From Aeromonas sp. FDAARGOS 1405 (GTDB taxonomy: Bacteria > Pseudomonadota > Gammaproteobacteria > Enterobacterales > Aeromonadaceae): DNA of 64,000 bases. The stretch covers positions 5,476 through 69,475 of the forward strand of contig NZ_CP077312.1 of assembly GCF_019048265.1 (NCBI RefSeq). Reading direction: 5' to 3'. Made by a program: the position numbers and the translations under genes. How positions within the stretch are numbered: the stretch's first letter is position 1; every line of letters starts with the position of its first letter. Below the pieces are notes generated by a model. The model made no database searches, was not told where the DNA came from, and saw only the letters and a program-made list of their open reading frames with translations. Shown here in pieces: positions 55,601-64,000 of this stretch.

Positions 55601-57159
55601 CCCGCTACGCCCTGTGTCATCCCCCGACAACAAAGCCCGCGCCCTTCAGTGCGTCAGCGCCTGATCGGCTGCTTTGTCGTTCGCCTTATCCAGATTCGCA
55701 GTTACGCGGCTGCCGAGAGATTGCATGGAATAGGCACTAACCCCAAAAAGTCCGGGCAATGAATACCGCAATTACTCATCGCGTGTTTCACGCGAGGCTG
55801 CCTGTACACTAAGGCCTTTCATACTTGCAGTAGGAGCGAGCGTCAGCATATCCAGGCCCATATTGCTGCGGCGCAGTTCATCGAGCACGTTATAAATTTG
55901 GTCATTTGCCGCTTGCAAACAACATAAGGTCGGCAATGTCCCAGGCTGCAATGAAATCCACACCCCAGAATCAGGGGGCGACTTTGCTCAGGAGTGGTGT
56001 GGCTGCCAGCATAGCTAGAATAGGCATCATGGCTAATACCACAGCTACGACTCCGGCCTTGATCTCGCTAATCCATTCAGGGCTCCCTGTCGCATCAGCT
56101 ATACGGCATTAACCATTGACCGATTAACTAGCTGCTTGATCGCCGCATTTGGATTCTCTTGTAAGAGGCTGTCATTTATGGCCTGGGCCAGCATGATATT
56201 TTGAGTCGCAATGGTCAGAGTTAGGCCACTGTCCCCCAAAATATCTTGCACGGGCCTGCTCCATGCGAGTTGCACAGTCGGCTAGCTTGGCCTGCATTGG
56301 CTGCTAGGGATCCGGTCTTCTCACATACACTTTTGATACGTTCACCAAATGGCCCTGTGCCTGCCGCACCAGTAACGCTCATTGCCGTTTTGATCTTGGT
56401 ATAGGCATCAGTACAGGACACGGTTGAATTGTAAGGAGAGGACTTGGAATACCATTCGGTATAAACCGCAGGATTAGCCAGTGGTGCCAAATCAGCCAGC
56501 AGACGGTTACTGCCAGTCAGCACTTTGGCTCGGTCAAATGTTGTTGAATTAGTTTGACTGGCCACATCTGCGCATGAATGCCAAAACTCGGTGATATTGC
56601 GCTTGAGGTATGGATCAAATGGCGCGCCCTCTCCGGTGACCAGGGCGCTGAGCATTTTTATTGGGGCCCCTTCCCCAAATGATCTTGTTGTTGATGCGCT
56701 GTTTCTGATGATCACATCATGAAAAAGTTGCGTGAATTTGTTCGTAAACCCCGCAGCCATAACCATTACGCTAGGCACTCCAGATACCGGCTGATACAGG
56801 TTACGGTCTTGGTCATAAATATGAATCGTGCTTGTCGGTAGCATCACCCCACGAAAAACCACACTCCCGAGAAGCCACATTCCAAGCCAACCGAAGTTCA
56901 GCGAGGGCTTGCCTGTGCTAAAACCCTGTACTGTTGCACGACCGACCATGGCCATCATGCCAATAGGTATGCTGACCAGGACAATGCTAACTACCATTCC
57001 CGCAAACTGATTGTCTGAAAATATATATTTCAGTCGCGTAAATGCATTGACATAGGTAGAGAACCCTCCTGCTACGACATAATCCATATCTGACATGCCG
57101 GCAGCGAAAACAAAGCCTGGGGCTGCGATTAGCCCCAGGCCCATCAAAAATTTCCACAT
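52631..57159 (-). CDS. traG: TraG, inner-membrane pilus/mating-pair protein, broken by many frameshifts
   Basis: The N-terminal 310 residues (57159-56230) are intact TraG membrane domain: signal-like start, helices, YVNAFTRLKYIFSDNQFAGMV style. From about 56.25 to 54.2 kb the coding trace changes frame at least five times (pieces such as LTLTIATQNIMLAQAINDSL). From 54193 it is open again to 52631 and carries the periplasmic C-terminal part with a repeat block. Roughly 1,500 residues in total. TraG sits in the inner membrane and stabilises mating pairs. Overlaps the traH stop. Confidence 0.78.
52892..52905. repeat. Plasmid-wide palindrome TTGCGCATGCGCAA, copy 9 (inside traG)
   Basis: On the minus strand it encodes LAHAQN, the same AHAQ residues as in dsbC, trbC and traI copies. 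Confidence 0.9.
53035..53575 (-). repeat. 60-bp in-frame tandem repeat inside traG
   Basis: Seven full 60-bp units plus a partial one, each encoding 20 residues of the form RPGEQ(S/P)Q(Q/E)(L/I)EQRG then NLQPEALAST(D/G). Two unit types (SQQL and PQEI) alternate. Units keep frame, so length can vary without loss of function. Confidence 0.92.
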
Positions 57160-58547
57160 TACATATCTCCTGCAGCTCGCTGTCTTCTAAAGTCTGCCTC
57201 GTCCTCTTTCGCTCCATTGGTGAATGAACGATAGAGTTGGTATTCAGAAACTTTGGCTTGATATTGAACAGATAATTTGTCTCTGTTTTCTCTTGCCATA
57301 TCACTCAGATCTCGGAACTTGGTTATTGCGGGCAACATCACATCCGCTCGGCACTGCTTTCCACCTTTTGTCGGATCACTGTTCGTTGCATCAAGCTGAG
57401 CGTTGGCCATTTGGAAAGCTGCATCCGTGTTTCTATACAGATCACGCATAATCATGTAGCTGTATCCAATCCCAGTTAAGTCTCCTAATTCAGAAAGCAT
57501 TTCTTCATCTGTGCCGCGCATGATCGAGGCTTTGATCATCTGATATACCGGCATGCCAGTTGCATTTATGAAGTTTTCTTCATCAGTGGTTAAGACTTGT
57601 TTGGCCTTAATTTTATTTCTGATGGATGTTAGCTTTAACGTAACTCGAGTGAATATTGCTTGCCCGCTTGATTGGGTACAAACGCCCGCAGCATTCTTGG
57701 TATACGTCCGGCCATACATCATATCATCCAGTGAGAGATCATCGTTTTGAGCGCAGCGAGCGAGACGTTTAGCCTGGGGGATTTTATCGGTAGGTGCTGA
57801 GTAAACCATCACATCACCCAAATAGCCTCGCAAGGTGTCTTCATAGTCACTCATGCCAACCTTTGCTGCGACTTTGGATATCAGAGAGCCATTTGCCATC
57901 AGTGCCCTAAATTCACTCGGGCACCCTTCCATTAATGTTTTCAGATCTTGAGTGGGGCATTGTCATTTGCAGTTATTTTGTTGTGGTTTCGTTCCATAGG
58001 CGATCTGATGCTTCGTTGAGTGACTTGGTTCCCGTAGCCTCAGTCCACAACCCCTTCAAAGCCTCTGGGTTTTGCTCTACAGCAGCCGTTGCGATGGGCT
58101 TGGCCAATGCACACTCGTTAAGCTGAATGCCATTGAGAAAGTTCGCTATTTGTTCTGCCTTGGCCATCGTATCCGCGCATTCCTTGCACATGGTCTTTAC
58201 GGCCATGTCTAATGCAACATACGGCGCTGCCTGCAGTGTTCTTTGCATTTTTTGAACGAGATAATCTGCATCCATGAATGAAAAGCCACCCATGAAACCA
58301 TCAATACCACCACAACCAACTGATAGCTTCGGTGGTGTGATAGTTACGGGGTATTCAGTCGTTGTATTTACTCGAGCTCCAAACCCTCCGGCTGAGTAAT
58401 AACCTCTCTTTTGAGATTGAAAACTGGAAGGCCGGTCATACACTGCGTTATCAAACCATTTATCTGCCAGGAAGACGAAGAAAAAGCCTCGCTTGCGCAA
58501 AGGCTTAATCCCATCATTAGAGCAAACTTGGTGAGTTTAAATTTCAT
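57159..58547 (-). CDS. traH: TraH, pilus-assembly protein, with two frameshifts
   Basis: Start ATG 58547 with TAGGAG upstream; a signal peptide follows in that frame, then the frame changes near 58.47 kb to the stretch with GYYSAGGFGARV, GCGGIDGFMGGFSF and CKECADTM, all TraH hallmarks. A second change near 57.95 kb leads to the C-terminal part (YEDTLRGYLGDVMVYSAP to AAGDM). The family is clear; the breaks make it a pseudogene or a sequencing artefact. Confidence 0.82.
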
Positions 58548-58555
58548 TGTTGCTC

Positions 58556-59356
58556 CTAGATTTTTTTATCGGCCAACGGGTCAAAGAAGCCATTCGTTTG
58601 CGATTCATCCATATAGAATTGCTGCGGTGCGGCCTCCCCATTGAGCTGGCGAATCAGACGGTATAGATTTCCCTTCATGTTTGAAAGTGAATCGATCCCA
58701 ACAGAAACTGGCATCCATTCGTTTGCGCCAGCCCCTTTCTTTATCAGCACTGTTACCGGTGTTCTATCCACATTGAACTTTGCCGCAGCTTCCGGTTGAC
58801 GCAAAATATCAACCTCTTTAATTATCCATCCTGTTTCACGTTTGAAGTTATCCAGGATCTGGGATTGCTGCAGGCAATATGCGCAGTTCGGTTGTGTGAA
58901 ATAGAGCAGTGCATAATCGTCACGACCTTCACGGATCTTCTTCGTGATTGCTTGATCAAACTGCTTGGCCCTGACTGCGTTTCCTGGTTTCGTTACTGGA
59001 TAGTCCATAGCCCCATTCATGTTGGGGTTCTGCAGCATCACATAGCCAGCTAAGTTCGTGAATGCAGCAGATTTTCGCCTCATCGCATCTTGTACTTTGT
59101 AATAGTCAAGGGTTGCCTCTGGCGTGAGAGCATAGACAGCGTACTCAAGAGTTTGATTAAGAAGTTTTTGATCTGTTGTGGATGCATTTTAAAGAGGGTT
59201 TCGGCATCAGGAACCACTGGCTTAGGATATTCATCCTCTTGAGTTTTTTTCCTGCTTAGGCGGGGTTTCATACCAAAACAGACCGTGTTTTTGCTCTGCT
59301 GCCGTAACAGCCATTGCTGGTATCAATGCCAGCGTCAACATGATTGAGCCCCGCAT
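58556..59356 (-). CDS. traF: TraF, thioredoxin-fold pilus-assembly protein, with two compensating frameshifts
   Basis: Start ATG 59356 (GGGGGAG upstream) with a signal peptide, then HGLFWYETPP. A frame change occurs at the AAAAAAA run near 59245 and is reversed near 59165 (LEYAVYALTPEATLDYYKVQ). The last 175 residues carry the thioredoxin-like domain with PNCAYCLQQS in place of CxxC-type sites (C-A-Y-C). First and last parts share one frame. A 7-A homopolymer at the first break favours a sequencing indel. Confidence 0.83.
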
Positions 59357-59360
59357 TTTA

Positions 59361-59735
59361 TCACTCCCCCTTCTGTTCCATTGTGAAACTGACTTGACTT
59401 GCCAGTTCTAGCTGAGCTCCCGAAACGTTATCAACGGCATCACCGATGAAAAATGTTATTGGAGAGGCGGCGTTGCCGTGTGTTGTCCGGTTTTTTCCAT
59501 ATGGCACCTTGACCACTTGCGGGGCATAGCCTTCCTTGCGGGCCACGAATTGTTTGTCACCCCCACGAGCCAACTCTGCTGTAAAGGGGGTGACCCCAAG
59601 AAGATCACCATTCACTTTGTAAACACTCGCCCCAACGGGCGATGAGGTAAAAAGCACCTTCTGCGTTGTGCCATCTACTACAGTTGCACACCCGCCAGAA
59701 AGCACAGCCATCAAAACCAACGCGATACGATTCAT
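59361..59735 (-). CDS. PEGA-domain-like lipoprotein
   Basis: 124 residues from ATG 59735. Lipobox LSGGC, then a PEGA-type repeat (FTSSPVGASVYKVNGDLLGVTPFTAEL, KEGYAPQVVKVPY). Probably a surface or periplasmic lipoprotein linked to pilus assembly; not a standard F-operon member. Same frame as the tail of the trhF trace. Confidence 0.72.
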   Translation of the reverse strand: MNRIALVLMAVLSGGCATVVDGTTQKVLFTSSPVGASVYKVNGDLLGVTPFTAELARGGDKQFVARKEGYAPQVVKVPYGKNRTTHGNAASPITFFIGDAVDNVSGAQLELASQVSFTMEQKGE

Positions 59736-59746
59736 ATTGACACCAT

Positions 59747-60213
59747 TCAAAATAAAGGAAGTGTAGATGGCTCCATCTAAAGTGGTTAGCCCCCAACCTA
59801 CTATCATAACTTCTCGGGTCATCACCTACCATGAAAACCCTGTTTTTAGGGATGATACCGTCAAACTTAAACTGAGACAACGGACGGCCATAACCATCCT
59901 TGTCAAGCGCTGTTGCCATAAGGTTATTATTGCAAAAGAAAGCGCCGCTCCTATTTTCAAGCCTATCGCCCTCAACGCATCCGATACGTTTTGTGAGATA
60001 TGCAGCCCCCCCTTTTAGCTTTTCATTTCTAAGCTCAAACGTTACGTAGTCACCCTTTTTAGGCTTTATGTAACTAACCTTTAAGAGAAACGTTGGTCTA
60101 ACGCTATCTGAAATTGGCATGACAAGGTGATCATTTATAACTGTCATTAATGCTGCTGCTGATATGGTAACTAGCATCAGCATGGCTTTTGAGTTCTTCA
60201 TTGTTTTTTCCAT
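59747..60213 (-). CDS. trhF: TrhF/TraF-type S26 signal peptidase, frameshifted at the 3' end
   Basis: The N-terminal membrane anchor is followed by the S26 elements: SDSVRPTF (Ser region), YLTKRIGCVEGD (catalytic Lys) and VFMVGDDPRSYDSR. After DSR the expected YWGLTTLDGAI continues in another frame, consistent with loss of TA before a G-run near 59795. A TGA at 59747-59749 in the third frame would end the protein at PLF, as in relatives. It processes pilin or other T4SS precursors. Overlaps the trbC stop. Confidence 0.78.
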
Positions 60214-60956
60214 AAGGCGTCGCGTAATTTCTTCACCGTTTCATCAGGTTTTTCTTTGTATAGCTCATCGAGCATTGCCATTAATGATGCATCACCATAA
60301 ACAATGCCACTTGCCTTTTGAACCTGTTCTAGGCCATCGCAGTATGCTGCTATCTTCATATCAGGTTGATAAATCAAAGCGGGAACTTTGTTAACCCCGT
60401 ACAGTCGGAAAAGCATGGGGTCGATAACTATTTCCGTCCCCCACATTTTGCAAACTCCTTGGCACCCAGCTTTTACCGAAAGGATTGACTGAATTAAGCT
60501 CAATGTTGGCTGGATCTCTTTTAAGCCTCCAACCCCTCCCCTGATCGCCATTACTCCACCAACTTTGGCAAGGTCTCTTGCATACGCCCTTAGTGTCGGG
60601 AGTGGCATTGAACTTGAGACAAACAGCACTAGCTGATTACCCACCAGTTTGGGGCCATCCTCTGTTGCTGGTTTGTCTTTGCCTGGGCCAGGGGGGCTCT
60701 GAAACATGGATTCAAACTGGGTTCTATAGGATTCTTGCTTTTTCGCCCATTGTTCAGATGACAGTTCTTTTTCTATGTTCTTCCACGCATCCGACTTCAG
60801 CGTATCTTTAGCTGTGGAGCGAGCTGCTGACACTGCCTGTTGAACATGCTGCAGTTGTGCTTTGGATAGCTCCGCCTGCTCGAAGCTAGGTAGTGCAGTT
60901 TGCGCATGCGCAAATATGGACATGCCCATAAGCAATAGTGTTGGTGCTTTCATCAT
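60198..60956 (-). CDS. trbC: TrbC, periplasmic thioredoxin-like transfer protein
   Basis: 253 residues from ATG 60956, overlapping the traU stop. A signal peptide ends at FAHA-Q. TrbC signatures: LVLFVSSSMPLPTLRAYARDLAKVGGVMAIRGGVGGL and the C-terminal YGVNKVPALIYQPD thioredoxin-like strand. Intact. Works with TraW and TraU in pilus assembly. Confidence 0.9.
   Translation of the reverse strand: MMKAPTLLLMGMSIFAHAQTALPSFEQAELSKAQLQHVQQAVSAARSTAKDTLKSDAWKNIEKELSSEQWAKKQESYRTQFESMFQSPPGPGKDKPATEDGPKLVGNQLVLFVSSSMPLPTLRAYARDLAKVGGVMAIRGGVGGLKEIQPTLSLIQSILSVKAGCQGVCKMWGTEIVIDPMLFRLYGVNKVPALIYQPDMKIAAYCDGLEQVQKASGIVYGDASLMAMLDELYKEKPDETVKKLRDALWKKQ
60900..60913. repeat. Plasmid-wide palindrome TTGCGCATGCGCAA, copy 10 (inside trbC)
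   Basis: Encodes the FAHAQ signal-cleavage site of TrbC, as copy 2 does in dsbC. Confidence 0.9.
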
Positions 60957-61917
60957 TTCATAGCCCTTACACAGCAATCATTTTTCTCAAACATCATCCA
61001 TGAAAAGTTGTCTTTCTGTGGGCTGTGCTTGCCACCTGTCCACAGCAAACCTTCACGGCCAATCGGGAGGCAGCCGTGATCTCTGGTCGGTCTAACCATT
61101 TGCAACTTATAACGATTTTTACGCCAGATAGGTGCGAGCTCCTTATAACAACCGTCTTCAGACGTATTCCATAGCAAGCCGGTTCGTCCCATCAAAAAAA
61201 TCGTCCGTGCTGCCACTCCTGCCGCAGCCTCAACGTAGTCGGTCGAAGTAATAGAACCTGCCAAAGGGTATGTAGAGCCCCAGGAGCCCATACACCAAAA
61301 TAGGGTGTTACTAGGCATTGATGAGAGATTGCAGCATCAGCAGAACAAGTAAGGGCTGCGACAGGGTTGGCAAACAAAATACTTTCAGGGTTCACGATCA
61401 TTGACAAAATCTCGTTATTCCATGTGGGGAGGATTTCAGTCATCATCGCTACGTCATATCCCTCATCTGAAAGACATGGGATGTCATAGAACATATTGAG
61501 GATCTTCCAGGCGGGAAAATATAATAATGAGCCTGGAAGAAGGCACTTCCACCTTGACCTGTTGTATGTTGTGAGAGATTACCTCCCAAGGTGCCTTTGC
61601 TTCCTGGCTGAGACATTTCGATTCCCAATGGCATCATGCAATATGGATCTGAGACGGTATCAATGATCCGCTTGGGTTCCCAAAAACTGGTTTTTAGTCC
61701 AATCATGGGGATTTTCCCGCCTTTACATACGCATACTGCGCTTTGATGGCTAGATGGGTCTTCCTCCCCACCGACTATTTGGACTCCAGCTATTCGCATT
61801 GGAAATATACATTTCCATGAGATATCTGTGATGGGGTTAAGGAATCGGCTCTTACATTCAGCCGCAGCGGTTTCCACTAAACATAAGAAGAGAGAGCAAG
61901 AAGATCATTCGTTTCAT
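60953..61917 (-). CDS. traU: TraU, pilus-assembly protein, with about three frameshifts
   Basis: Start ATG 61917 overlaps the traW stop. A signal peptide frame ends after about 19 codons; the mature sequence ECKSRFLNPITDISWKCIFP continues in another frame (break near 61878), then changes again near 61.48 kb (MFYDIPCLSDEGYDVAMMTE) and near 61.3 kb (LFWCMGSWGSTYPLAG to CCVRAMK). All parts are TraU-like and the total length of about 320 residues is normal. Broken gene or sequence errors. Confidence 0.85.
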
Positions 61918-62498
61918 TTTTTTTGTTCCTTAAATTCAAACTCATGTAATACCAGCATTTTTCCCTTTTGTTCGACAATGGTTGGGACGACTTTTATATC
62001 CAAGCGGCTGCGTGTCTTGTCATCCAAAATGAAAATAGGGACACTTAATCTCTCCTTGGCCTTGAATACGTTGCCATGAGTGAAAATTATCTGATCTGTT
62101 ACCCTGGCATGATCCTGCAGCCATTGCTCTTGCAAAGGGTCTATGATCACAATCCTTTGAGGAAGGGTTACAAACTCAAGCGGATTGAATGTAAAACCTT
62201 TGGGGTAGGTCACCCTGCCGCTTTTATCCTTGATGTCAAACTCAGTTGTGTAAAATGGGATAACACTTCTACTACGGTCTTCTGTAGCGAATGGTAACTT
62301 GATGCCTTGAAGAGCTGTCCATTGGTCAACAGGTTTGTTAAGGGCTTTATTCCAGTCAACGGAGGCCGCTTTTTGCTCGATTTCTGTCAGTGCATCAGGC
62401 TCTTTAACATCATAAGTCTGGCCGATAACAGCTGCGCCAACATGCATGCTGCATGATAAAAGACATGCGCAAAGCATGGTTTTTGGATGTTTTTTCAT
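61914..62498 (-). CDS. traW: TraW, periplasmic pilus-assembly protein
   Basis: 194 residues with a signal peptide (AAV after GAA). TraW hallmarks: YPKGFTFNPLEFVTLPQRIVIIDPLQEQW and RLDIKVVPTIVEQKGKMLVLHEF. First gene of the second tra cluster, intact. Transcribed from a promoter in the 62499-62605 gap, divergent to the Hha-like gene. Confidence 0.92.
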   Translation of the reverse strand: MKKHPKTMLCACLLSCSMHVGAAVIGQTYDVKEPDALTEIEQKAASVDWNKALNKPVDQWTALQGIKLPFATEDRSRSVIPFYTTEFDIKDKSGRVTYPKGFTFNPLEFVTLPQRIVIIDPLQEQWLQDHARVTDQIIFTHGNVFKAKERLSVPIFILDDKTRSRLDIKVVPTIVEQKGKMLVLHEFEFKEQKK

Positions 62499-62605
62499 GT
62501 TTCATTCCGCGTCATTATTTGCGTTTATTATATAGTCATTACCTTGAAACAAAAGGGGTGTTTTTGAATGGTTGCGTGTCGTGTTATTCTGTTTGGGAGT
62601 GTGCT

Positions 62606-62815
62606 ATGAATGGTTTTGATGAAGCGGTTAGATTCTTCAGGAAGTTTGACAAAATAGACAGTTTGGAAAGGGTTTCTGATCGGCTTCAGCGTGAAGCCAA
62701 AACGGACGAAGAGCTACGATTCATAATCTCAGCCGCAGACCATAGGCGGGCTGAGATTGCAAATAAACGGTATTTCGATCCTGGTGTGTGCCTAGATGGG
62801 CGTGGGCAGCTGTAG
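62606..62815 (+). CDS. Hha/YmoA-family regulator
   Basis: 69 residues. The core FRKFDKIDSLERV... then FIISAADHRRAEI follows Hha (LRRCQTIDTLERV..., FYSAADHRLAEL) nearly throughout. Hha proteins bind H-NS and sharpen its silencing of foreign genes; an H-NS-like gene lies at 50859. Divergent from traW, so it may control the tra cluster. Confidence 0.85.
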   Translation: MNGFDEAVRFFRKFDKIDSLERVSDRLQREAKTDEELRFIISAADHRRAEIANKRYFDPGVCLDGRGQL

Positions 62816-62829
62816 TTTAAGGAGCCATT

Positions 62830-62949
62830 ATGAGGGTTGGAGCATTAGTCGAATATTTCACTGATGAAGTCAATGGCGGGGAGGGCATCATATCTGGATA
62901 TGACCCTGAAACGGGAGTGATAACCGTGATCGATAATGATGATGGCTAG
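62830..62949 (+). CDS. Hypothetical protein, 39 aa
   Basis: AAGGAG 5-6 nt before the ATG. Small and acidic (GYDPETGVITVIDNDDG). TAG overlaps the GTG start of the next gene, which supports translation. Confidence 0.58.
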   Translation: MRVGALVEYFTDEVNGGEGIISGYDPETGVITVIDNDDG

Positions 62950-63215
62950 TGTTCAAAGGTAACGAAGAGCACATCCTGATAAAGGATGACGAAACACTGA
63001 CAATTACTGTTCGTTATGGCCGAAACCAGAAGTTACCTTCGGATGATAACGTCATTGGGACGAAGCTTCTTGGCGGTGAGGTTGTAGGTGCTCATTACTA
63101 TCGAAGCATTGACTGCCTATCCATAGCGGTTCGGGCATTGGAAGGCATTAATACGCCTCAGTCGAGCGAAGCGTTAGAGTTGATCAGGGCAATACAAACT
63201 CAAAGCCGCGCATAA
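62949..63215 (+). CDS. Hypothetical protein, 88 aa
   Basis: GTG start overlapping the previous stop (TAGTG). Soluble, no recognised domain. End of the Hha-led transcript. Confidence 0.55.
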   Translation: MFKGNEEHILIKDDETLTITVRYGRNQKLPSDDNVIGTKLLGGEVVGAHYYRSIDCLSIAVRALEGINTPQSSEALELIRAIQTQSRA

Positions 63216-63218
63216 AAA

Positions 63219-63240
63219 AGCCGCTAATAATAGCGGCAAA
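63219..63240 (+). terminator. Terminator-like hairpin
   Basis: GCCGCTA-ataa-TAGCGGC just after the 63215 stop, preceded by an A-run; no T-run on the plus strand, so it may serve minus-strand reads. Confidence 0.55.
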
Positions 63241-63310
63241 GAGCACGGTGCTGCTGTATCAGCAACAGCCTTTATTCTCTCTCAGCCAGATAAAAAAATC
63301 AGTAAACAAA

Positions 63311-63381
63311 TGCCGCTTGGTGCTTGCTGTTAAAACCCTGTGACTAGATAAACAGTAAATGATCGGGCTCACCAAGCGGCA
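63311..63381. other. 12-bp inverted repeat pair, candidate recombination (res) site
   Basis: TGCCGCTTGGTG (63311-63322) and CACCAAGCGGCA (63370-63381) form a perfect inverted repeat around a 47-bp spacer, next to a tyrosine recombinase gene. Plasmid multimer-resolution sites of ResD type sit beside their recombinase. Confidence 0.5.
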
Positions 63382-63420
63382 GCCTGCAGCCTACCGGATG
63401 CAACCCTCCTTATGCAACCA

Positions 63421-64000
63421 TCAGCCTCCCAGCAGCAGCGGATTCCCCCGTTTCGCCACCGAAAAACTCAACCCTATCTCGCTGGCCGCCGCATCGAGCG
63501 CCAGCACCTGGGTATAGACTTCCGTTGAGCGGATCGACCGTGGCCCAGGTACGCCTGCAGGCGCTTGATATGGGTGTTGCCGGCGAGCAGGTGGTGCATG
63601 GCGTAGCTGTGCCGAAACACATGGGGCTCAGCGCCACCACCAATGTGATCCCCCTCCCCCTCAGTGCTCCCTCCGCTTCTTTCAACCAGTTGCGCACCGT
63701 CTGATCCGTCACTGTCCAGATCGGGGCCGACTTGGCCAGCTTAAACGTGCTCAGGTACTCGCGGGCCAGCTGGGCATAAGCCGGATCCAGCAGCGGCACC
63801 AAGCGTTTGACCGTCCCCCGCTCGAGGCCGGCCCTTGCCGCGCCGGCGCTGCTTGAGGGTGCGCAGCACCACAAAGGTCTCCCCCCATCAAGCTCGAAGT
63901 CTGCTGGGGTCAGCGCCAACGCCTCGTTGATACGGGCCCCACTGTTCCACAAGGTCGCCACCAAAAACCGCCGTTGCAGATCCGGCAGCATGGCCAGCAC
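63421..64000 (-). pseudogene. ResD-like tyrosine recombinase, frameshifted and cut by the window edge
   Basis: Pieces in several frames match a tyrosine recombinase: SGARINEALALTPADFELDGG (catalytic Arg region), IWTVTDQTVRNWL, HVFRHSYAMHHLLAGNTH (HxxR box) and STEVYTQVLALDAAASEIG with the catalytic Tyr, ending at TGA 63423-63421. The C-terminal STEVYT-V-ALD pattern is that of the F plasmid ResD resolvase family. At least three frame changes occur; GC-rich runs lie at several. It would resolve plasmid multimers if intact. Upstream part not in view. Confidence 0.72.

Overview
The window reads as about 64 kb of a large self-transmissible plasmid from a gammaproteobacterium. Aeromonas or a relative is a guess from the overall gene set, not something the sequence proves. 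Evidence: an F-type (MPF-F) type IV secretion system, a TraI/TrwC-type relaxase with a TraD coupling protein, an F-like oriT, an IncFII-like RepA under a counter-transcribed antisense RNA, a ParA/KorB-like ParB pair, plasmid H-NS and Hha homologues, and an island of anti-restriction genes.

Layout. 0-11.4 kb (minus strand): intact transfer operon dsbC-traA-traL-traE-traK-traB-traV-traC-(Cys-rich protein)-traN, with traN running off the left edge. 11.5-13.9 kb: small genes, then the replicon (antisense RNA, leader peptide, repA, probable origin). 14.4-15.65 kb: tandem array 1 (about 98-bp units). 15.9-18.6 kb: eight or nine small plus-strand genes with an HTH regulator between two operator palindromes. 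18.6-19.7 kb: array 2. 20-23.9 kb: parA, a KorB-like parB and small genes. 23.9-34.7 kb: an anti-defence/leading region (DndB-like, two RadC-like, methyltransferase-DUF4942, ArdB/KlcA-like, ArdC). Its transcription units start at six copies of one promoter-operator-leader cassette, and a divergent small ribbon-helix-helix-like gene is the natural repressor candidate. 34.7-40.46 kb: a 5.7-kb array of 210-bp and 117-bp units. About 40.62 kb: oriT with a hairpin abutting an F-like nic, followed by a relaxosome accessory gene, traD and traI. 47.9-49.3 kb: array 3, same family as arrays 1 and 2. 49.5-51.3 kb: lytic transglycosylase, PapB-like and H-NS-like genes. 51.3-62.5 kb (minus): second transfer cluster traW-traU-trbC-trhF-lipoprotein-traF-traH-traG. 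62.6-64 kb: an Hha-like gene, small ORFs and a ResD-like tyrosine recombinase cut by the right edge.

How it fits together. The nic polarity inferred at oriT sends the minus strand into the recipient leftwards. The 5.7-kb array would enter first, then the anti-defence island, whose genes all read toward oriT as expected of a leading region. Two plasmid-wide DNA signals overlie the genes. TTGCGCATGCGCAA occurs ten times, spread over the whole window, and is a candidate operator/centromere for the KorB-like ParB. AATCCCCNNNGGGGATT occurs six times, all inside promoters of the anti-defence island. These two signals and the repeat arrays are the most novel content.

Quality caveat. The first 46 kb has no obvious frameshifts, whereas traI, traG, traH, traF, trhF, traU and the recombinase (46-64 kb) are each broken by one or more. 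Several breaks lie at or near homopolymers, so sequencing indels are at least as likely as real decay.
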